From Utricularia gibba (lineage: Eukaryota; Streptophyta; Magnoliopsida; Lamiales; Lentibulariaceae), in NCBI GenBank assembly GCA_002189035.1, contig NEEC01000019.1, forward strand, positions 1,612,001 through 1,676,000: a stretch of DNA of 64,000 nucleotides. Reading direction: 5' to 3'. A program made the position numbers and the translations under genes. The notes beneath the pieces are model-generated. The model saw nothing but the letters and a program-made list of their open reading frames with translations, searched no databases and was not told the origin of the DNA. Of this stretch, positions 60,776-64,000 are shown piece by piece (positions within the stretch are counted from its first letter, which is position 1; every line of letters begins with the position of its first letter).

Positions 60776-61758
60776 AGGGTGGCAAAACACTGCCGGCCTG
60801 TGCATCGCTCACTACAATGGATATGTGTTGTATATATTCAGTCTATGCTTCCTGTACAGTTGATGCACTGCATCTTTGGTAGTTGATGATGATTAGACGC
60901 GACCTGGTTCCTTTGGGGTGATTCCCTTCTGTAACCGTCATCGGATTCTTTAGACACGACGGCGGCTACAAACTGAAACAGGGGCGCCATCTCCTGAGTT
61001 TGCCGATAAGCCCGCCGGAAAGTGGGTCAGCCGGACGGCCCGAGCCTCTTGCTACCGCAGCGGCTCAGCCCACCTCTTCTTCTACAGAGTTGCCGCACTG
61101 TACTGAGAAATGAAGATCCGACAAGATGGGCCACCGTGAGTGCAGGGGATTCTTTGGGAAGGACACTTTCCAGTGCCCAATCATGGCATCACGGCTGGGC
61201 TGGGGACAAATCCTGATCCAACTGCGCCGCTTCTCTCATTTTATTTAAAATAGTCTATGTTTTTTTAAAAAATAATTTTATTATCGAATATTAATTTTTA
61301 AAATAATTCTGAAAACATATATTATATTATATTAGAATTATTTTTCAAGAATTGGCTATAGTTGTTGGGTGTGAACTGTGAAACTCTAAGCCCAGTTTGA
61401 ACAGCAGTATTTCCAGGGCTCTATGCATTTAATGGATATTATTTATATGTATTTTCAAAAGTCCATTTAATGAGTGATGGATATGGAAAGCGACCCGACC
61501 CGAATAATTTCACTTGAGTTTCCCTTTGGCGTCTTCACGGGTTGCCCCGAATTTCAAATCACCGTCGCTTCCTTCTTCTTCTCTCTTCATTTATTGAGTT
61601 CTTGGGTTCTTTTCTTCCCCTTTTCAGACGTTCTTCCTACTGAGGGGTTTTGGGTTTTCGCATGCAGTACGCGAGTGTGGTTCTTCGTTTCTCCTCGCCT
61701 TCTGCTGCTGCTTGTTCTGGAAACTGAGTCGATGCAGAAGAAAAAAAGCTGAATTTCG
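60776..61758. other. RING-gene 3' flank and receptor-like-protein promoter
   Basis: 60776-61230 is moderately GC-rich without a supported gene; 61240-61350 is AT-rich. The leader of the next gene starts around 61500. Confidence 0.4.
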
Positions 61759-64000
61759 ATGTCCCGGGCTTTTCTCTTCTTCCTTTTTCTTCTCCATTTT
61801 CGGTATTCGCTGTCTGCAGCTCCATTCAGTAAGTCCGCTCTTGGTGCTGGTGTTATGTTGTTTTGGGGATTTTCCTCTTTTTGTTGACGGGTAGGCTTTT
61901 TTTTCACCTGGGTGTCGTTTCATTTTGCAGATTTTAGTATTCACATTGATTGCGGTGGTCACGTTGATTCCACCGACGCATTCCACACCATCTGGCTTTC
62001 CGACCGATTCTACTCCGGCGGCGCTACCTCCGTTGTCTCCGAGCCTCTCCGCTTCCTTCACCAGCAAGAGAAGACGCTCCGGTATTTTCCCATTTCATCC
62101 GGTAAGAAGAATTGCTACAGCTTTCCTACGCCTGCTGCCGGGGGTCGATTCTTCCTCCGGACTTTCTTCGTCTACGACAATTACAACGGCAAGTCGCACA
62201 CGCCGTCGTTTGACGTTTCTGTCGAGAGTACGGTAGTGTTCTCGTGGCGGTCACCGTGGCCGGAATCAGCCTCTCGCTCCGGCGCTTACTCTGATCTCTT
62301 CTTCTCCCACGATGATTCCTTTGTCGATCTCTGCTTATACAGCATTGCTACCGACGCCCCGGTGATCTCTTCAATAGAATTGACGCAAGTTGACCCTAAT
62401 GCCTACCCTTTTGACGATTCCAGAAATTCCAGCAGCTATATTTTGGTCAATTATGGAAGATTTTCCTCTGGTTCGAATGAATGGGGTCCTGGGTTTACAA
62501 ATGACACCGACAATTTCGGCCGTTCCTGGCAATCTGATTATGATTTCCGTGTATCAGCAGCGGGTATGACAATCAAAGCAATTTCAGCGTTAAAGAATGT
62601 AGGCAATATCGAAAGAAGCCCAAATTTTTTCCCAGAAATGCTCTACAGCACTGCACTTACCGCGCTTAATGGCGGGGCATTGGAGTATGAGCTGCCTGTG
62701 GATGCAAAGGTTGATTATTTGATGTGGTTCCACTTTGCAGAAATCGATGTGAGTGTAACCATGGCAGGCCAGAGAGTGTTTGATGTACTTGTTAATGGCC
62801 AGAATGTTTCTAGGGTAGATGTGTTTAAGGAGGTTGGAGGTTTTGCAGCTTATGATCTTCCCTACGTTGTCAAGAACTTGAGCAGTTCAACTCTGAGTGT
62901 GCGACTGGAGCCAGTAATCGGCTCACCGGTGATATGTGGGCTTGAAAATTATGCCATTGTGCCTATTGATCCTAAGACAGCTCCTGAACAAGGTACACGA
63001 ATACTCTTTTCTATCATGCTCTACTGAGCGTATCCTCCAAAGCGAATGCACACATTTGTAGGAGAAAAGTGGAACCTTTTATAGCTCATTCTGGTCCTTT
63101 TCCAGTTGCTGCCATGAACTCGTTGAAGGCCTCGCTTCAGATTCCTGATAGAATGGGATGGAATGGGGATCCCTGTGCACCGTCCGCTTGGGACGCATGG
63201 GAGGGAGTAACATGCCATCCTATACGGGAAGATGAGTCTGCTCTTGGGGTATCTCAAATGTTGGTGTCCTGAAAAAACCACTTGGGGTTCTCGAATTTAA
63301 TGCCTGATTCTTTTGTCTTTGTAGTCCAATGCAATTTACATAGTTTCTGTTTGGCAGAGATCTTGGTAGCCAGGGGCTGAAGGGTTATATCAGCAACCAA
63401 ATCGGGTTGTTGACAAACTTGGTAAGCCTGTAAGTATTGCAAATTCTGCTTTAAATCCCTCAGTCTATGAAGTTCTTCATGACTCCCTCTTATTCAAGTG
63501 CAGGAACTTGAGCTCCAACTCTTTAGGAGGAGATATCCCCGCAGGTTTAGGTCAAACGTCACTCGTGAAACTGTGAGATCTCTCTTCTTGCCGAATGCAT
63601 ATTATCTCAATGGGAAAGTATGCCAGATATTGCTGCTTTTTTTAACTACCCATAATGTCAGCGTTTTCTGTTGAACCAAAACCGCTAGAGAGTCGAGAGA
63701 TCAGTGTATTAATTTCTCCTCCTCTGTGACAGTGATTTGTCGAACAACAGATTCAAAGGGTTCATACCTGAAAGCCTTGCCTCTTCAAATTTGCAACTGG
63801 TGTACGTATGGACTCTTTTTTTGAAAGTCTACCCAAGAACAGCCACTCTGTTTCATGCTCTTTTTTCCCATCTCAGTTGACTCTTTTATCTCAGGTTTTT
63901 GCATGGTAACTTACTCGAAGGCCGAGTTCCAGAAGGGCTTTACTCGATCGGGCTGCACGGTGGAGCCATAGAGTAAGCCACAGGATCACCATTCTAGCTA
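61759..64000 (+). CDS. Malectin-like/LRR receptor-like protein (RLP4 type), C-terminus beyond window
   Basis: Secreted or plasma-membrane receptor-like protein. Exon 1 (61759-61828) encodes a signal peptide (MSRAFLFFLFLLHF). Exon 2 (61931-62992) carries the malectin-like carbohydrate-binding domain: HIDCGGHVDS, FPTPAAGGRFFLRTFF, YDNYNG, YLMWFHFAEID and the closing NYAIVPIDP. Exon 3 (from 63106) has the LRR N-cap with WNGDPCAPSAWDAWEGVTC. Short exons then encode single LRRs (NLSSNSLGGDIPAGL; DLSNNRFKGFIPESL; LHGNLLEGRVPEGLYSIG). The one-exon-per-LRR layout is typical. The final exons, which would show whether a kinase is present, are outside the window. Residues such as GRVPEGLYSIGLHGG match kinase-less RLP4-type proteins, my preferred call. 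Confidence 0.92.

Overview
This window is nuclear DNA of a flowering plant, most likely a eudicot. The evidence is short GT-AG introns, AT-rich intergenic DNA, nuclear tRNA genes, and about eighteen plant gene families including 14-3-3, PERK kinase, ZF-HD, PDCB, PHO1, bacterial-type PEP carboxylase and lysine-rich AGP. The species cannot be named from the sequence. There is no organellar, bacterial or viral segment.

Layout, left to right. 1-12.2 kb, all minus strand: a PMT-type Golgi methyltransferase (cut by the window edge), a DUF1666 protein, a zinc-finger homeodomain factor, ribosomal protein eS8 and a four-finger C2H2 ZAT-type repressor. 12.2-14.8 kb is AT-rich and empty. 14.8-24.9 kb, plus strand: a CobW/ZNG1-type GTPase, a 14-3-3 protein, an X8-domain plasmodesmal callose-binding protein and an intronless type II PI4-kinase gamma. 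Between the last two lie a minus-strand alpha/beta-hydrolase remnant and tRNA-Asn. 24.9-29.4 kb: a 389-bp hAT-like MITE, a SOB FIVE-LIKE protein and an F-box protein. 30.4-40 kb, plus strand: a PERK kinase, chloroplast tRNA adenosine deaminase TADA and a lysine-rich AGP. 40-54 kb, minus strand: a Zim17/DNL zinc-finger protein, a PHO1-type SPX-EXS phosphate exporter and bacterial-type PEP carboxylase, with weak small-gene candidates at 46.4-48.9 kb. 55-64 kb: tRNA-Leu, then plus-strand genes for an aspartyl protease, a multi-pass RING protein and a malectin-like/LRR receptor-like protein that runs off the right edge.

The genes do not form an operon or cluster; they are independent housekeeping and regulatory genes. 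Their order looks conserved. From memory, PERK9-TADA-AGP19-Zim17-PHO1;H1-PPC4 are neighbours on Arabidopsis chromosome 1 (about At1g68690-68750), DUF1666 and a ZF-HD gene are neighbours near At1g69600, and several other genes here match the paralogous At1g25-26 segment. This supports the annotation but needs a database check.

The most notable anomaly concerns the sequence itself. Five otherwise well-conserved genes (PMT, DUF1666, TADA, AGP, PPC4 twice) each lose frame by exactly one missing base. Most of these breaks fall at a G or C homopolymer. The simplest reading is systematic homopolymer under-calling in the assembly, not six independent pseudogenising events. I found no convincing previously undescribed biological system.
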